6,231 nucleotides of DNA, from assembly GCA_900549355.1 (NCBI GenBank), contig UROA01000108.1, positions 1-6,231 of the forward strand, written 5' to 3'. Source of the DNA: an uncultured Collinsella sp. (GTDB lineage: Bacteria > Actinomycetota > Coriobacteriia > Coriobacteriales > Coriobacteriaceae). Shown in pieces: positions 5,968 through 6,231 of the stretch (the stretch's first letter is position 1; each line of letters opens with the position of its first letter). Below the pieces are notes generated by a model. It was not told the DNA's origin. It made no database searches and saw only the letters and a program-made list of their open reading frames with translations. The translations under genes and the position numbers were made by a program.

Positions 5968-6231
5968 GTTTGCGAAGGACGCTTTGAAGCCCGTTTTGCC
6001 GCCGATATGCCTAGGTATAAAGGGTTGTGGGCAAAAAACGTCAAATATGAGTACTGTCACAAGTCCTGTAGCATTATTTATTTGCAAAATATGAAGTGTT
6101 ACGCAACATATGTCCAAGTACTTAGCCGATAAACGTCTGCAATTCGGTAGCGCACAGAGATGTGGTGTAAGAGGCAGGGCATGCCCCGCCTCCGCCCTTT
6201 CTTGAAAAGGAGGGGACACCGCCTAGAATTC
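5968..6231. other. Non-coding stretch right of glnN, AT-rich, no supported gene
   Basis: No open frame here has a believable start and coding character. The part from about 6035 to 6135 is clearly AT-rich and carries three CAAnATATG-like elements, at 6042-6049, 6085-6093 and 6104-6112. AGTACT follows the first (6050-6055) and the third (6117-6122). It looks like the upstream region of a gene beyond the right edge. A minus-strand TTGACG at 6043-6038 resembles a -35 but has no gene to serve. A purine run containing AAAAGGAGGGG at 6205-6215 resembles a ribosome binding site, but no ATG, GTG or TTG follows before the edge. Confidence 0.6.
6171..6192. repeat. Near-perfect 22-base palindrome
   Basis: GAGGCAGGGC at 6171-6180 and GCCCCGCCTC at 6183-6192 are complementary except for one A-C mismatch (6176 with 6187), with AT at the centre. 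It could be a hairpin or an operator. Only TTT (6198-6200) follows, five bases after the stem on the plus strand, so it would be a poor terminator. Confidence 0.5.

Noticed and set aside
5950..6132. 60-codon plus-strand frame after glnN
   Set aside because: It starts inside the terminator hairpin with no ribosome binding site and crosses the AT-rich non-coding patch.
5923..6219. 98-codon minus-strand frame starting with GTG at 6219
   Set aside because: It reads through the glnN terminator, has a weak ribosome binding site, and its product has no coding character I recognise.

Overview
The window looks like a chromosomal segment from a high-GC gut actinobacterium of the class Coriobacteriia, most likely Collinsella or a close relative. 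I infer this from three things: strong G/C preference at third codon positions, a type III glutamine synthetase, and a methionine synthase whose reactivation domain is encoded by a separate gene. I cannot confirm the genus without a database search.

Layout. Positions 1-3390 on the minus strand hold a tight three-gene methyl-transfer operon, transcribed right to left: metF (5,10-methylenetetrahydrofolate reductase, 3390 to 2518), a stand-alone cobalamin-dependent methionine synthase activation protein (2518 to 1730), and metH (methionine synthase, from 1720 and running off the left edge after 573 codons). The first two genes overlap by one base (TAATG). The stop codon of the second lies directly against the Shine-Dalgarno of metH. 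The three proteins form one pathway: MetF makes methyl-tetrahydrofolate, MetH passes the methyl group through cobalamin to homocysteine, and the activation protein probably re-methylates oxidised cobalamin using S-adenosylmethionine.

Positions 3391-3816 are a 426-base divergent intergenic region. It is more AT-rich than the genes and unusually rich in inverted repeats. It has two zones: a nested, partly mutually exclusive set of stems at 3482-3596, and a series of hairpins at 3658-3795 leading up to the next gene. I matched none of this to a known riboswitch.

Positions 3817-5904 on the plus strand encode a complete type III glutamine synthetase (GlnN, 695 aa). A strong intrinsic terminator follows at 5934-5967. 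The last ~260 bases (5968-6231) hold no gene I can support: an AT-rich stretch with repeated CAAnATATG elements, then a near-perfect palindrome and a Shine-Dalgarno-like purine run with no start codon in the window.

The window is mostly well-understood central metabolism. The parts that deserve a second look are the structured metF-glnN intergenic region and the C-terminal cysteine cluster of the detached MetH activation protein. I see no mobile element, CRISPR array, tRNA or rRNA.
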